DNA of 64,000 bases from Clostridium sp. BSD9I1 (GTDB lineage Bacteria; Bacillota; Clostridia; Clostridiales; Clostridiaceae). The translations under genes were made by a program, and so were the position numbers. The stretch covers positions 308,499-372,498 of the forward strand of contig NZ_FYAM01000004.1 in assembly GCF_900185645.1 (NCBI RefSeq). The letters run 5' to 3'. Shown piece by piece: positions 44,291 to 52,961 of this stretch; position 1 is the first letter of the stretch; each line of letters begins with the position of its first letter. The notes under the pieces were generated by a model, which saw only the letters and a program-made list of their open reading frames with translations, had not been told where the DNA came from and ran no database searches.

Positions 44291-45541
44291 TTACTTTATA
44301 CAAGCTAATGCTTCTTTTAAATAAGATATTGCTTTGCTACATATGAAATTATTTTTTGCCATGTCGTCCATAATAGAAAAAGCTTCTTTATCAGATAAGC
44401 TCTTTCTATAGGGACGTTCTTCAGTGAGAGCTTGATAAATATCGCATACCCCCATTATTCTGCTCTCTTCTGAAAGTTCATTTGAAGATAAAGCTCGTGG
44501 ATAGCCTTTTCCATTCAATTTTTCATGATGATTAGAAGCCCAATCACTTATATCCGGTATAACTTCTATTTTATCTAAGATAACTTTAGTGTAATAAACA
44601 TGAGATTTTATTATACAAAACTGTTCTGTACTTAGTGAACCGTTCTTTTCTAAAATGCTATTTGGTGTAGCAAGTTTTCCTATGTCATGAAGCAATCCCG
44701 CAATTTTCATTTTCTGGCATTTTTCATTACTATAACCTATATGTTTAGATACATTATAAGCAAGTTCAGATATCCCTTTAGAATGACGAGCGGTAAAATT
44801 GCTTTTATTATCAATTATATTTCCAAAAATATGAGCTATTTTTTCAAATTCATCTAAATTTAAGTATATATCAAATTTAGGCAAGAGGTCTCTTATTGTA
44901 ATATCCATAAGATCAATATTAGCTAAGTTAAACCAAAAATAATCTTTACTGGAGCATTTTAAAAATGCTTGAACTAAATCAGGAGAAAAAATCACATTAG
45001 TATATTTTTTTATCCAGCTAGACATAAACTCTTTTTGCATATAACAAGGTTTAGAGTTATCATATAAAAGATCTAGTAGATCTGAAAGTCTTATTATTTG
45101 ACTTATTAAAGGAACGTCGTTACCTTTTAATTTCATAGGGCCTGTACCATCATAATTTTCATGATGATATAATATAAAAGTACTTAAATTATCAAGCTTA
45201 GGAAAGTCGCAAGTTATTTGTGCGCCTATTGTACAATGATCCTTTATAAAATTAGGGTTAGAATGACTTTGGCTAAAGAAATTTGAAGCTCCTATATCGT
45301 GAAGTAAAGAAGAAATGTATAATTCTTTTATTGTTGAGTAGTCTAAATGTAAAGAGTGAGCTATCTCCAAACTTATATAACATACTCGTTTTGAATGATT
45401 TGTAATTGCATGTTTGGAATAATTGATATTAGATACTTCTTCTATAATAATATTATTGTTATTGTCATCTAATGCGCTCATTTGAGCCAAATCTAATGCC
45501 AAAGAAAGTGCTCTTATAATTTTGTTCATATTTATCTTCAT
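44291..45541 (-). CDS. Dual HD-domain protein with one HD-GYP module
   Basis: 416 residues from ATG 45541, twelve bases after AAAGG; an ATG at 45553 lies directly on that site. Two HD domains are in tandem. The second has HDIGK, later HHEKLNGKGYP, which is the HD-GYP signature of c-di-GMP phosphodiesterases. The first has SLLHDIGAS and HHENYDGTGP, so the GYP is altered to GTGP. There is no response regulator or membrane part. It may hydrolyse c-di-GMP or a related dinucleotide, with the first domain regulatory. Single gene, divergent from the lipoprotein at 45683. Confidence 0.85.
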   Translation of the reverse strand: MKINMNKIIRALSLALDLAQMSALDDNNNNIIIEEVSNINYSKHAITNHSKRVCYISLEIAHSLHLDYSTIKELYISSLLHDIGASNFFSQSHSNPNFIKDHCTIGAQITCDFPKLDNLSTFILYHHENYDGTGPMKLKGNDVPLISQIIRLSDLLDLLYDNSKPCYMQKEFMSSWIKKYTNVIFSPDLVQAFLKCSSKDYFWFNLANIDLMDITIRDLLPKFDIYLNLDEFEKIAHIFGNIIDNKSNFTARHSKGISELAYNVSKHIGYSNEKCQKMKIAGLLHDIGKLATPNSILEKNGSLSTEQFCIIKSHVYYTKVILDKIEVIPDISDWASNHHEKLNGKGYPRALSSNELSEESRIMGVCDIYQALTEERPYRKSLSDKEAFSIMDDMAKNNFICSKAISYLKEALACIK

Positions 45542-45682
45542 AATTATAAACATCCTTTCTTAAATTAATAACTTATTTTATAATAACCTGTAAGTTATTC
45601 TAAGTAAATACATCTTTGCATTATATGGATACTTTAGGTAAAATATATATTAAATATATGTATACATTAAGAGGTGAAATAA

Positions 45683-46591
45683 TTGAAAAAATTATTTTAT
45701 GTAGTAATTTTATATATGGCAGCGGTTTTATATAGCTGTACTCCTGTGGAGAGTACAATTAACAATGAATGGAAGAAGCCTATAGAAAAAGAAGAACAAG
45801 TCTTGTTAAATATAGTAACTACAAATAAATTTATATATAATATGACATTAGAATTAACTAAGGATAGACACTATGTGAGTTATATGTTTAAAGATCCCTC
45901 ACAAGGCATGAATTTTAAATATACAGATGATAGTTTAAGTAACATTTCGAAACAGGACTTATTTATATATAATGGAGTAGGGTTAGAGCCTTGGGACAAG
46001 GATTTCATAGATAGTTTAAGCAAAAATAAATTAGGAGTCACAAGTGCTTCTAGAGGTGTAAAACTTATAGCTTATAATAAAGAAAAGAAATATGGTAAGA
46101 GAACAATAAAAGATAATCCTTATTACTGGCTTAATATAGATAATTATAAAATTTCTATTTTAAATATTAAAAATGCATTACAGGATAAGGACCCTCGAAA
46201 TAATGATTATTACGAAAAAAATTTTATGGAGCATTTAAAAAAAATAGAGCCTTATGAGAAGGATTTTAAAAAAATTTCAAAAGAACTTGAGGGAAATGTA
46301 ATATTTTTTAGAGAAGAGGAATTGGAATACTTTGTAAAATATGTAGGATTAAAGAGTATTAATTCATTAACTATTAAGAATGATAAGGATTTAGAAGAAA
46401 AACTAAATGCCGAAGAAAATATTTTATTTATGTATAATAATAATGAAGAACTAAAGAAAAACGAGGAAATAATAAAAAAATATAATATGCATCCAGTAAA
46501 GATACATGTATACGAGGAAAACTTTACTTACATAGATCTATTAAAAAATAACTTATCTAACCTGAAAAAAATTAAAGTAAAGAAAGAGTGA
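45683..46591 (+). CDS. ZnuA-like metal-binding lipoprotein, canonical metal ligands missing
   Basis: 302 residues from a TTG after AGAGGTG. Signal peptide with lipobox LYSC (Cys19). The body follows the cluster A-I solute-binding fold: VTTNKFIYNMTLEL, SKQDLFIYNGVGLEPWDKDFID and ELEGNVIFFREEELEYF. At the three sites where ZnuA proteins carry zinc-binding His (DPH-Y, DPH-WLDP and FHDAF) this protein has MNFKY, NPYYWLNI and FREE, so His is lost at each. No ABC permease or ATPase lies nearby. It is therefore likely a diverged binding or structural lipoprotein rather than a zinc importer component. Eight bases before the zinc-ribbon gene. Confidence 0.75.
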   Translation: MKKLFYVVILYMAAVLYSCTPVESTINNEWKKPIEKEEQVLLNIVTTNKFIYNMTLELTKDRHYVSYMFKDPSQGMNFKYTDDSLSNISKQDLFIYNGVGLEPWDKDFIDSLSKNKLGVTSASRGVKLIAYNKEKKYGKRTIKDNPYYWLNIDNYKISILNIKNALQDKDPRNNDYYEKNFMEHLKKIEPYEKDFKKISKELEGNVIFFREEELEYFVKYVGLKSINSLTIKNDKDLEEKLNAEENILFMYNNNEELKKNEEIIKKYNMHPVKIHVYEENFTYIDLLKNNLSNLKKIKVKKE

Positions 46592-46598
46592 TTTAATT

Positions 46599-46979
46599 AT
46601 GTTTTTTATAGGTGTATTTGGAATTGAAGAAAAGCATAAGGAAATAAGAAATATTCAAAATATGGTTTGTAAAGATTGCGAAAGAATGACTACATATGAG
46701 CTTATAGAAAAATATAACTTTTTTCATTTCTTTTTTATACCTATATTTAAGTGGAACTATAGATATTATTTAAAATGCAGAAGCTGCACTGCGGTTTTTG
46801 AAATACCTAAGGAGCTTGGAGAAAGACTAAAGGTAGGTGAAAATCCAGTAATTAATGATGTGGATTTAAATCCTATGTTTAGGGGAGAAAATTATACAAC
46901 ACTTATTAGATGTAGTAATTGTGGAAGAGAGATGGAAACGGGATTTCAATACTGCCCACATTGTGGATATAAGTTATAG
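46599..46979 (+). CDS. Zinc-ribbon protein of unknown function (126 aa)
   Basis: 126 residues with four CxxC pairs: MVCKDCERM, LKCRSCTAV, IRCSNCGRE and YCPHCGYKL, enough for two zinc sites, the last being a rubredoxin-like ribbon. A hydrophobic stretch FFHFFFIPIFKW (about residues 41-52) lies between the first two. The type is common in clostridia as a zinc-ribbon protein with no assigned role. It is directly downstream of the ZnuA-like lipoprotein, so the two probably share a transcript. A terminator follows. Confidence 0.8.
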   Translation: MFFIGVFGIEEKHKEIRNIQNMVCKDCERMTTYELIEKYNFFHFFFIPIFKWNYRYYLKCRSCTAVFEIPKELGERLKVGENPVINDVDLNPMFRGENYTTLIRCSNCGREMETGFQYCPHCGYKL

Positions 46980-46996
46980 ATTATGTTAAGAATTTT

Positions 46997-47032
46997 AGCT
47001 AAGCGACAATGCTTAGCTTCATCTGTTTTTTT
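46997..47032 (+). terminator. Terminator after the zinc-ribbon gene
   Basis: AGCTAAGC pairs with GCTTAGCT across GACAAT; a T-run follows seven bases later. Confidence 0.7.
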
Positions 47033-47090
47033 GCTCAAAAGATAACAGAATAAGGGTATAAACTATAACCTTTAGAAGTACACTAAAAAT

Positions 47091-47293
47091 ATGTTAAAGT
47101 CTAGGAATAATTCTAATGAATCTATGAGAAAATTAAGAGAAAAGATACATTTAAGCTTGCAGAACAGAATATATATGATTACTCCAAGGTATTAATGAAA
47201 TACTTGAACACGAAATTGAATTTGGAGAAGTATAACGATATAAACAAAGAATCTTTAGCTGCTTTGGTTTATAAGCGGTTAAGAAAATGCTAA
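47091..47293 (+). pseudogene. Possible Spo0E-like phosphatase remnant
   Basis: One frame from ATG 47091 contains NESMRKLREKIHLSLQNR and then stops; another frame continues as YDYSKVLMKYLNTKLNLEKY to a stop at 47293. The two halves together resemble the small Spo0E-type aspartyl-phosphate phosphatases (LREKLH... then S-x-x-L-x-x-x-L) broken by a frameshift. No good ribosome binding site is seen. The call rests on a loose pattern only. Confidence 0.25.
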
Positions 47294-47369
47294 TAAAAGC
47301 AAATAAAAGGTTCTAGTAGATTTTATAATCTATTAGAACCTTTTATTTTAAACGCTTCTATATTATATC

Positions 47370-47445
47370 TGGCAGGGGCACGAGGACTTGAACCCGGAAC
47401 CAACGGTTTTGGAGACCGCTACTCTACCAATTGAGCTATACCCCT
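47370..47445 (-). tRNA. tRNA-Trp (CCA anticodon)
   Basis: 76 bases on the minus strand. Acceptor stem AGGGGTA / TGCCCCT followed by encoded GCCA, D arm AGCTCAATTGGTAGAGT, anticodon stem-loop GCGGTCTCCAAAACCGT with CCA as anticodon, and T arm CCGGGTTCAAGTCCTCG. All cloverleaf stems are intact. Confidence 0.96.
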
Positions 47446-47631
47446 TCATTACGAAGATTATTGTATCATCAAGGAGGGAATATGTCAACACTTTTTTATA
47501 TAATAATTATATATGTTAGTTTTATAAGAGTATTTCTTGAAACCTATAAATCATAATGATAAAATGTATTTGTTAAAAATTACTATAGAATAGGCTTTTA
47601 AAGAGCTACTTTAAATTGGAGGAATTAAATT

Positions 47632-48897
47632 ATGCAGGAATATGATATTGTTATAATAGGTGGAGGTCCAGCAGGACTTGCAGCTGCAATTTCTGCAAAG
47701 GAAGAAGGGGTAGGAGATATCCTTATACTGGAGAGAGGAAATGAGCTTGGAGGAATTTTAAATCAATGTATACATAATGGATTTGGACTTCGTACATTTA
47801 AGGAAGAACTCACAGGTCCTGAATATGCACAAAGATATATAAATAAGATAGAAAAATCAAATATAGAATATAAGCTAAATACTATGGTATTAGATTTAAG
47901 TAGGGATAAGATTATAAGTGCTGTGAATCCAGATGAAGGCATATTGGAAATAAAGGCAAAGGCAGTAGTGCTGGCTATGGGATGCAGAGAAAGGCCAAGA
48001 GGAGTATTAAATATAACAGGTGGTAAATGTGCAGGGATATTTACTGCAGGAACGGCGCAAAGATTTGTAAATATTGAGGGATATCTTCCTGGGAAGGAAG
48101 TTGTGGTTTTGGGTTCTGGAGATATAGGGCTTATAATGGCAAGAAGGATGACTCTTGAAGGAGCCGATGTTAAGGCTGTAGTAGAATTTATGAATTATCC
48201 TGTAGGGCTTAAGAGAAATGTTGTACAATGTCTTGATGACTTTGACATTCCTCTAAAGTTAAGTCATACAGTTATAGATATAAAAGGAAGAGACCGTCTT
48301 GAAGGAGTTACCATAGCAAGGGTAGATGAAAATGGGAGAACTTTAAAAGGGACAGAAGAATTTATTGAATGTGATACTTTGATTTTATCTGTAGAGCTCT
48401 TACCTGAGAATGAACTATCGAGAAAAGCGGAAGTTGAACTTTCTAAAATTACAGGAGGTCCTATAGTAAATGAAAGCTTAGAAACTAATATAGATGGTAT
48501 ATTTGCTTGTGGGAATGTTCTTCATGTATATGACCTAGTGGATAATGTAAGTATGGAAAGTCACATAGCTGGAAAAAATGCAGCATTATATGTAATGGGG
48601 ATGAATTTTCAAAATGGTGAAGATGTGACGGAAATAGTATCAGGTAAAGGCGTAGCATATACGGTACCTAAATATATAAATGTTAAAAATGTAGAAGAAT
48701 ATGTTGAATTGAGCCTTAGAGTAAATAATGTATTTAAGAATAGCCATATAGATATTTATTTTGATGATTTGCTAGAGAAGCGTATTGAAAAGGAAATACT
48801 TACACCAGGAGAAATGGAAATATTAAAGGTAACAAAGGATATGTTTTTAAAGTGTCCAAATTGCAGTAAGATTACTATAAATGTAGAAGAAGAGTAG
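47632..48897 (+). CDS. NAD(P)/FAD-dependent oxidoreductase (GlpA/anaerobic glycerol-3-phosphate dehydrogenase-associated type)
   Basis: 421 residues. The N-terminal FAD site is IIGGGPAGLAAAISAKEEG, a second nucleotide site is VVVLGSGDIGLIMARRMTLEG, and the C-terminal FAD motif is NIDGIFACGNVLHVYD. LNQCIHNGFG is typical of the group that accompanies the anaerobic glycerol-phosphate oxidase in clostridia, but the usual partners (the LhgO-like protein and DUF1667) are missing here. A C-terminal CPNC pair may bind a metal. The stop codon lies in an 11-bp tandem repeat (48883-48911). Electron acceptor unknown. Confidence 0.82.
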   Translation: MQEYDIVIIGGGPAGLAAAISAKEEGVGDILILERGNELGGILNQCIHNGFGLRTFKEELTGPEYAQRYINKIEKSNIEYKLNTMVLDLSRDKIISAVNPDEGILEIKAKAVVLAMGCRERPRGVLNITGGKCAGIFTAGTAQRFVNIEGYLPGKEVVVLGSGDIGLIMARRMTLEGADVKAVVEFMNYPVGLKRNVVQCLDDFDIPLKLSHTVIDIKGRDRLEGVTIARVDENGRTLKGTEEFIECDTLILSVELLPENELSRKAEVELSKITGGPIVNESLETNIDGIFACGNVLHVYDLVDNVSMESHIAGKNAALYVMGMNFQNGEDVTEIVSGKGVAYTVPKYINVKNVEEYVELSLRVNNVFKNSHIDIYFDDLLEKRIEKEILTPGEMEILKVTKDMFLKCPNCSKITINVEEE

Positions 48898-48911
48898 AAG
48901 AAGAGTAGAAG
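48883..48911 (+). repeat. 11-bp tandem repeat across the oxidoreductase stop codon
   Basis: GTAGAAGAAGA occurs twice in direct tandem and a third time in part (GTAGAAG). The first unit covers the last codons and the stop falls at the start of the second; gain or loss of one 11-bp unit would shift frame at the C-terminus. Confidence 0.8.
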
Positions 48912-48935
48912 TTAAGTTTCTATAAATATTAAAGT

Positions 48936-48965
48936 GAGTGTCTAAAAAAGTTTTTTTAGACACTC
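48936..48965. terminator. Bidirectional terminator between the oxidoreductase and RusA-like genes
   Basis: GAGTGTCTAAAAAA pairs with TTTTTTAGACACTC (14 bp). It overlaps the last codons of the minus-strand gene. Confidence 0.85.
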
Positions 48966-49562
48966 TTTACATATAAGCATTTTCCCTTTATTAGCTGAAA
49001 TAGAATTTTCAGCAGTGATTCCTTTTCCGCATATGTTGCAAGAAGTTAAATTATTGGGTGAGGGGATATTTTTTTTAGCAGAGTTACCTAGGTTCTTTTT
49101 ATTAGAAGGAGGTTCATATTCTATTGGTATGTCATTAGTTTCCTTTTTGCATATATCATATCTCATGGTATATATACTTTCAGCAAATAATTCTAGTTCA
49201 AATCTAGGATTTTCTTTATCGTAATATTCTTCTATTATAAGTCTTCTGATCTGAGCATCATTTATAATTAATCCGCTTTTTTCTATACCATCAAAAATGC
49301 TTTTAGTAATATTGTTTGTATCAGGATGTCTCTTTTGACTTTTATAATAAACCTTGAGGACTGCAATTAATGCTTCTGTAAGTACTATATGAGGATTTTG
49401 AATTCTAGCAGCATAGGCAATTTCTTCTTCATAAAGGGCGTATCTATCATGGTATTTCCCTGAATTATAAGGTAAAATTGCTCGTCCCTTTAAATTTGAT
49501 AGCTTAAAGTTCGATTTGGATATAGGAGAACCTTTTACTATAACCTTGGCATACTTATTCAT
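48942..49562 (-). CDS. RusA-like endodeoxyribonuclease with C-terminal zinc ribbon
   Basis: 206 residues from ATG 49562, after AAAGGTG. The central part has the RusA Holliday-junction resolvase pattern HPDTNNITKSIFDGIEKSGLIINDAQI: acids Asp81, Asp91 and Asp102 are present, but the second Asp of the usual DxD is Asn83. After a Pro/Asn/Lys-rich linker (about 145-172) a zinc ribbon follows with Cys175, 178, 198 and 201. RusA genes are normally phage-borne; no phage genes flank it here, and the ribbon is an unusual addition. Activity with the Asn is uncertain. Confidence 0.75.
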   Translation of the reverse strand: MNKYAKVIVKGSPISKSNFKLSNLKGRAILPYNSGKYHDRYALYEEEIAYAARIQNPHIVLTEALIAVLKVYYKSQKRHPDTNNITKSIFDGIEKSGLIINDAQIRRLIIEEYYDKENPRFELELFAESIYTMRYDICKKETNDIPIEYEPPSNKKNLGNSAKKNIPSPNNLTSCNICGKGITAENSISANKGKMLICKECLKKLF

Positions 49563-49775
49563 ATTAATCACCTTTTGTTTATATAATTATGTACAATAAA
49601 TTTCAATATTAAAATGAGATCTTATTTAATAATAGCATAATAAGTTCCATCGATACAAATATTTGATTATAAGGTACTAATAAAGTATAATAATTTATTG
49701 AACTTACAATATAAAATTTAAAATGAAAACAAATTTAAATATATCTAATAATTGAAATATAAGAGAGGTAAAAGT

Positions 49776-50801
49776 ATGGAGAAGAAAATTAAAATTCTTG
49801 CTATAGAGAGTAGCTGCGATGAAACTTCTGCAGCGGTAGTGGTAAATGGAAGAGATGTACTTTCAAATGTTATAGCTTCTCAAATAGATACACATAAAAA
49901 GTTTGGAGGAGTTGTTCCTGAAGTAGCTTCGAGAATGCATATTGAGGTAGTTGGTGCAGTGGCTAAGGAGGCAATAGATAAAGCAAATATTAGCTTTGAA
50001 GATATAGATGCAATAGGTGTTACGTATGGACCAGGTCTTGTAGGGGCATTGCTTGTGGGTCTTCAATATGCTAAGGCATTGGCTTTTGCTTTGGATAAAC
50101 CACTTATTGGAGTAAATCATATTGAAGGTCATATAAGTTCAAATTTTATTCAGCATAAAGATTTGGAGCCACCTTTTGTGTGTCTTGTAGTATCAGGGGG
50201 GCATACATTTGTAGTATATATGAAAGATTACGGTGAATTTGAAGTAATGGGCCAAACTAGAGATGATGCAGCAGGAGAAGCTTATGACAAGATAGCCAGG
50301 GCGTTAGGATTAGGATATCCAGGTGGACCTAAAATTGATAAGCTTGCTAAAGAAGGAAATGAAGATGCAATAAAATTTCCAAGAGCAAACTTTCATGATG
50401 ATACATCCTTGGATTTTTCATTTAGTGGATTAAAATCTGCAGTTTTAAACTATTTAAATTCTATGGAAATGAAAGGTGAAGAGATCAATAAGGCTGACGT
50501 GGCAGCATCTTTCCAAAAGGCAGTAGTTGAGTTTCTAGTTGATAATGCAATGAAAGCTTGCAAGATTAAAAAAGTAAACAAAATAGCAGTAGCAGGAGGA
50601 GTGGCATCTAACTCATGCTTGAGAAGTACCTTAATTAATAGAGGTCGTGAAAATGATATAGAGGTGTTATTTCCAGAACCTATACTATGCACAGACAATG
50701 CTGCCATGATAGGAAGTGCAGCGTATTTTGAGTTTTTAAAGGGAAGGGTATCTTCCATGGAGTTAAATGCAGTACCAAATTTAAAATTAGGGCAAAGATA
50801 A
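49776..50801 (+). CDS. tsaD: tRNA N6-adenosine threonylcarbamoyltransferase TsaD
   Basis: 341 residues from ATG 49776, after AGAGAGG; an upstream TTG has no ribosome binding site. The ASKHA ATPase motifs [32 protein letters not shown] and VAGGVASNS are present, with the metal-binding HIEGH in [10 protein letters not shown] and [11 protein letters not shown]. TsaD transfers the threonylcarbamoyl group to A37 of tRNAs, working with TsaB and TsaE encoded at 43.0-44.2 kb. A terminator follows at once. Confidence 0.97.
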   Translation: MEKKIKILAIESSCDETSAAVVVNGRDVLSNVIASQIDTHKKFGGVVPEVASRMHIEVVGAVAKEAIDKANISFEDIDAIGVTYGPGLVGALLVGLQYAKALAFALDKPLIGVNHIEGHISSNFIQHKDLEPPFVCLVVSGGHTFVVYMKDYGEFEVMGQTRDDAAGEAYDKIARALGLGYPGGPKIDKLAKEGNEDAIKFPRANFHDDTSLDFSFSGLKSAVLNYLNSMEMKGEEINKADVAASFQKAVVEFLVDNAMKACKIKKVNKIAVAGGVASNSCLRSTLINRGRENDIEVLFPEPILCTDNAAMIGSAAYFEFLKGRVSSMELNAVPNLKLGQR

Positions 50802-50830
50802 AAAAGCTGTTTTGCAGCTTTTTTATTTTT
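50800..50830 (+). terminator. Terminator after tsaD
   Basis: AAAAAAGCTG pairs with CAGCTTTTTT across TTTTG, followed by ATTTTT. Confidence 0.9.
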
Positions 50831-51244
50831 TGTTAAATTAGTTGCAGAATCCTTAGTGAAAAAACAAGTGAATTCAATACGAAAACTAAAAGGATAAATT
50901 AGGTACAAAATGTTAAGAATTTCTAAATGAAATTGATTACATTAACTATAAAAAGTGAAATTTGGGATTTTAAAAATTGCAATTTTTAGTCAATGGGTCT
51001 ATAATGGAAAATAATAAAAATTAATAATCGGCTTATGATTTGAATTTACATAAATCAATGGTAATGCGTTGGTGGTAAAGGGTTGTAGGTGGTTAATTGT
51101 TTTAATAGTTTTGTGCATAAACATAATTGAGATGTATTAAATATGCTAAAAACTAAATGCTTTAATGTTTTAAATCAGAGGAGTAAAAGATTGAGTTTTA
51201 AAGTATTATTCAAGTTTAAGAAAAATGAAGGGGGCTTCTAAAAA
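50831..51244 (+). promoter_or_regulatory. Upstream region of the peptide/nickel-type ABC operon
   Basis: About 410 bp without a gene. It contains a perfect 18-base palindrome TAAAAATTGCAATTTTTA at 50971-50988, about 255 bp before the first gene, which could be an operator. TTGATTACATTAACTATAA near 50934 could hold a promoter. The rest is AT-rich. AAGGGGGC is the ribosome binding site of the next gene. Confidence 0.45.
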
Positions 51245-52816
51245 ATGAAACGAAGAGTACTAGCATTATTGATAACCAGTATGGTTATAACAACAACGCT
51301 TCTAGCAGGATGTGGAGGAGGAGATAAACAGACAACTAGTGGAAATGCTTCTGCGCCTAAAACACTTATTTATGCTCAAGGTTCTGATCCTAGAGGATTA
51401 GATCCAGCTTATGTTGATGATGGAGAGTCAGCTAAGATAATTGTAAATGTGTATGAAGGATTACTTCAATATAAAGAGGGGTCAACAGAGGTAGAGCCAT
51501 GTCTTGCAACAGAATGGAAGATAAGTGATGATGGAAAAGAGTATATATTTAAACTACGTCAAGGAGTGAAATTCCATGATGGAACACCATTTAATGCAGA
51601 TGCAGTAAAGTTTAATATAGATAGACAAATTCCACCTCAAGCAAAAGATGATATGCCATATGCCTCATTTACTTTTGCGCCAGTGGAGAAGGTTGAAAAA
51701 GTAGATGAATATACAGTGAAAGTTACATTAAAGGAACCATATACTCCTTTCTTGGCTAACCTTGCAATGAGTCTTGCAGCACCAATAGCAAGTCCTGATG
51801 CTATAAAGAAGAATAATGGCAACTTAAATGAAAACCCTGTAGGAACAGGACCATTTAAATTTGCATCTTGGAAAAAGGGTGAAGCAGTAACTTTAGAAAG
51901 AAATATTGAATATTGGGGAGAAAAAGCCAAATCAGATAAAGTAGTATTTAAGTTTACTAAGGAAAATTCAGTACGTGCAAGTGAACTTATGACAGGGTCT
52001 GTGGATATAATAGATGGAGTTGATCCTAATGATATTAAAAAACTTACAGACAGCAAGATGGAATTATTCAATGAACAAGGAATGAATATAAATTATATGG
52101 CATTTAACACATCTAGGGCGCCATTTAATGATGTTAAACTTAGACAAGCCATAAGTTATGCTATAGATAGAGAAGAACTTGTTAAATATTTATATCAAGG
52201 TTTTGCAGATGTAGCATATACTCCAATGCCATCATTTATGCCAGGGTTTAATGATAAGCTAAAGTCTTATCAGTACAATCCAGAAAAAGCAAAAGAGTTA
52301 TTGAAGGCAGCGGGAAAAGAAAATCTGCAAGTTAAAATGATTACTTACTCAAATCCTAGACCATATAATCCAGTAAATGGACAAAAGTTAGCTGAAGCCA
52401 TCCAAAACTATTTATCAAAAGTAGGAATAAAGGCTACAATTGATGTTTATCCATGGAAGGAATACAAAGAAAAAATAGCTCAAGGAGAAGGAGATATACT
52501 ATTCTATGGATGGAATGGAGATAATGGAGATGCGGATAACTTCTTATCATTATTTGATTCAAAAGAAATAAAATCTACTTTAAATGCTGCTAGATATAAC
52601 AATCCTAAAGTAGATGAACTTCTTATAAAGGGAAGAAAAACTCCAAATGGAGAAGAGAGAAATAATATTTATAAAGAAATACAAAAGATAGTAGATGAAG
52701 AGGCAGTTTGGCTTCCAATATCCTATGCAAAAAGTATTGCAGCTTACTCATCAAAGGTTAAAAACTTTGAACTTCATCCAACAGGAGTTGTATTCTTAAA
52801 GGATGTAGAAAAATAA
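51245..52816 (+). CDS. Peptide/nickel-type ABC transporter substrate-binding lipoprotein
   Basis: 523 residues, family 5 solute-binding protein. Lipobox LLAGC (Cys23). Typical blocks are GLDPAYVDDGESAKIIVNVYEGL, WKISDDGKEYIFKLRQGVKFHDGTPF and the late IDVYPWKEYKEKIAQGEGD. Such proteins bind di- or oligopeptides, and some bind nickel or heme; with a complete importer downstream it is the receptor for this system. Peptide is the more likely ligand by the length and the GWNGDNGDADNF segment. First gene of the operon, separated from the permease gene by a hairpin. Confidence 0.92.
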   Translation: MKRRVLALLITSMVITTTLLAGCGGGDKQTTSGNASAPKTLIYAQGSDPRGLDPAYVDDGESAKIIVNVYEGLLQYKEGSTEVEPCLATEWKISDDGKEYIFKLRQGVKFHDGTPFNADAVKFNIDRQIPPQAKDDMPYASFTFAPVEKVEKVDEYTVKVTLKEPYTPFLANLAMSLAAPIASPDAIKKNNGNLNENPVGTGPFKFASWKKGEAVTLERNIEYWGEKAKSDKVVFKFTKENSVRASELMTGSVDIIDGVDPNDIKKLTDSKMELFNEQGMNINYMAFNTSRAPFNDVKLRQAISYAIDREELVKYLYQGFADVAYTPMPSFMPGFNDKLKSYQYNPEKAKELLKAAGKENLQVKMITYSNPRPYNPVNGQKLAEAIQNYLSKVGIKATIDVYPWKEYKEKIAQGEGDILFYGWNGDNGDADNFLSLFDSKEIKSTLNAARYNNPKVDELLIKGRKTPNGEERNNIYKEIQKIVDEEAVWLPISYAKSIAAYSSKVKNFELHPTGVVFLKDVEK

Positions 52817-52830
52817 TTAACACAAGATTA

Positions 52831-52858
52831 AGAAACCCCGTTTAGCCACGGGGTTTCT
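52831..52858 (+). terminator. Hairpin between binding-protein and permease genes
   Basis: AGAAACCCCGT pairs with ACGGGGTTTCT (11 of 11) across TTAGCC, with no clear T-run. Inside the operon it probably stabilises or partly terminates the message so that the binding protein is made in excess. Confidence 0.7.
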
Positions 52859-52961
52859 ACATAGGCATAATTTGTAGAAAGCTACGATTTTATTACAAAT
52901 TATAAACCACTACATATTATTAGTGACTATACATTGGATATTATAGAAGGGGGCCAAAGAT

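Noticed and set aside
50450..50908. 152-codon minus-strand frame over the end of tsaD
   Set aside because: Antisense of tsaD and its terminator; no initiation signals.
51637..52071. 144-codon minus-strand frame
   Set aside because: Antisense of the ABC binding-protein gene; no family features.
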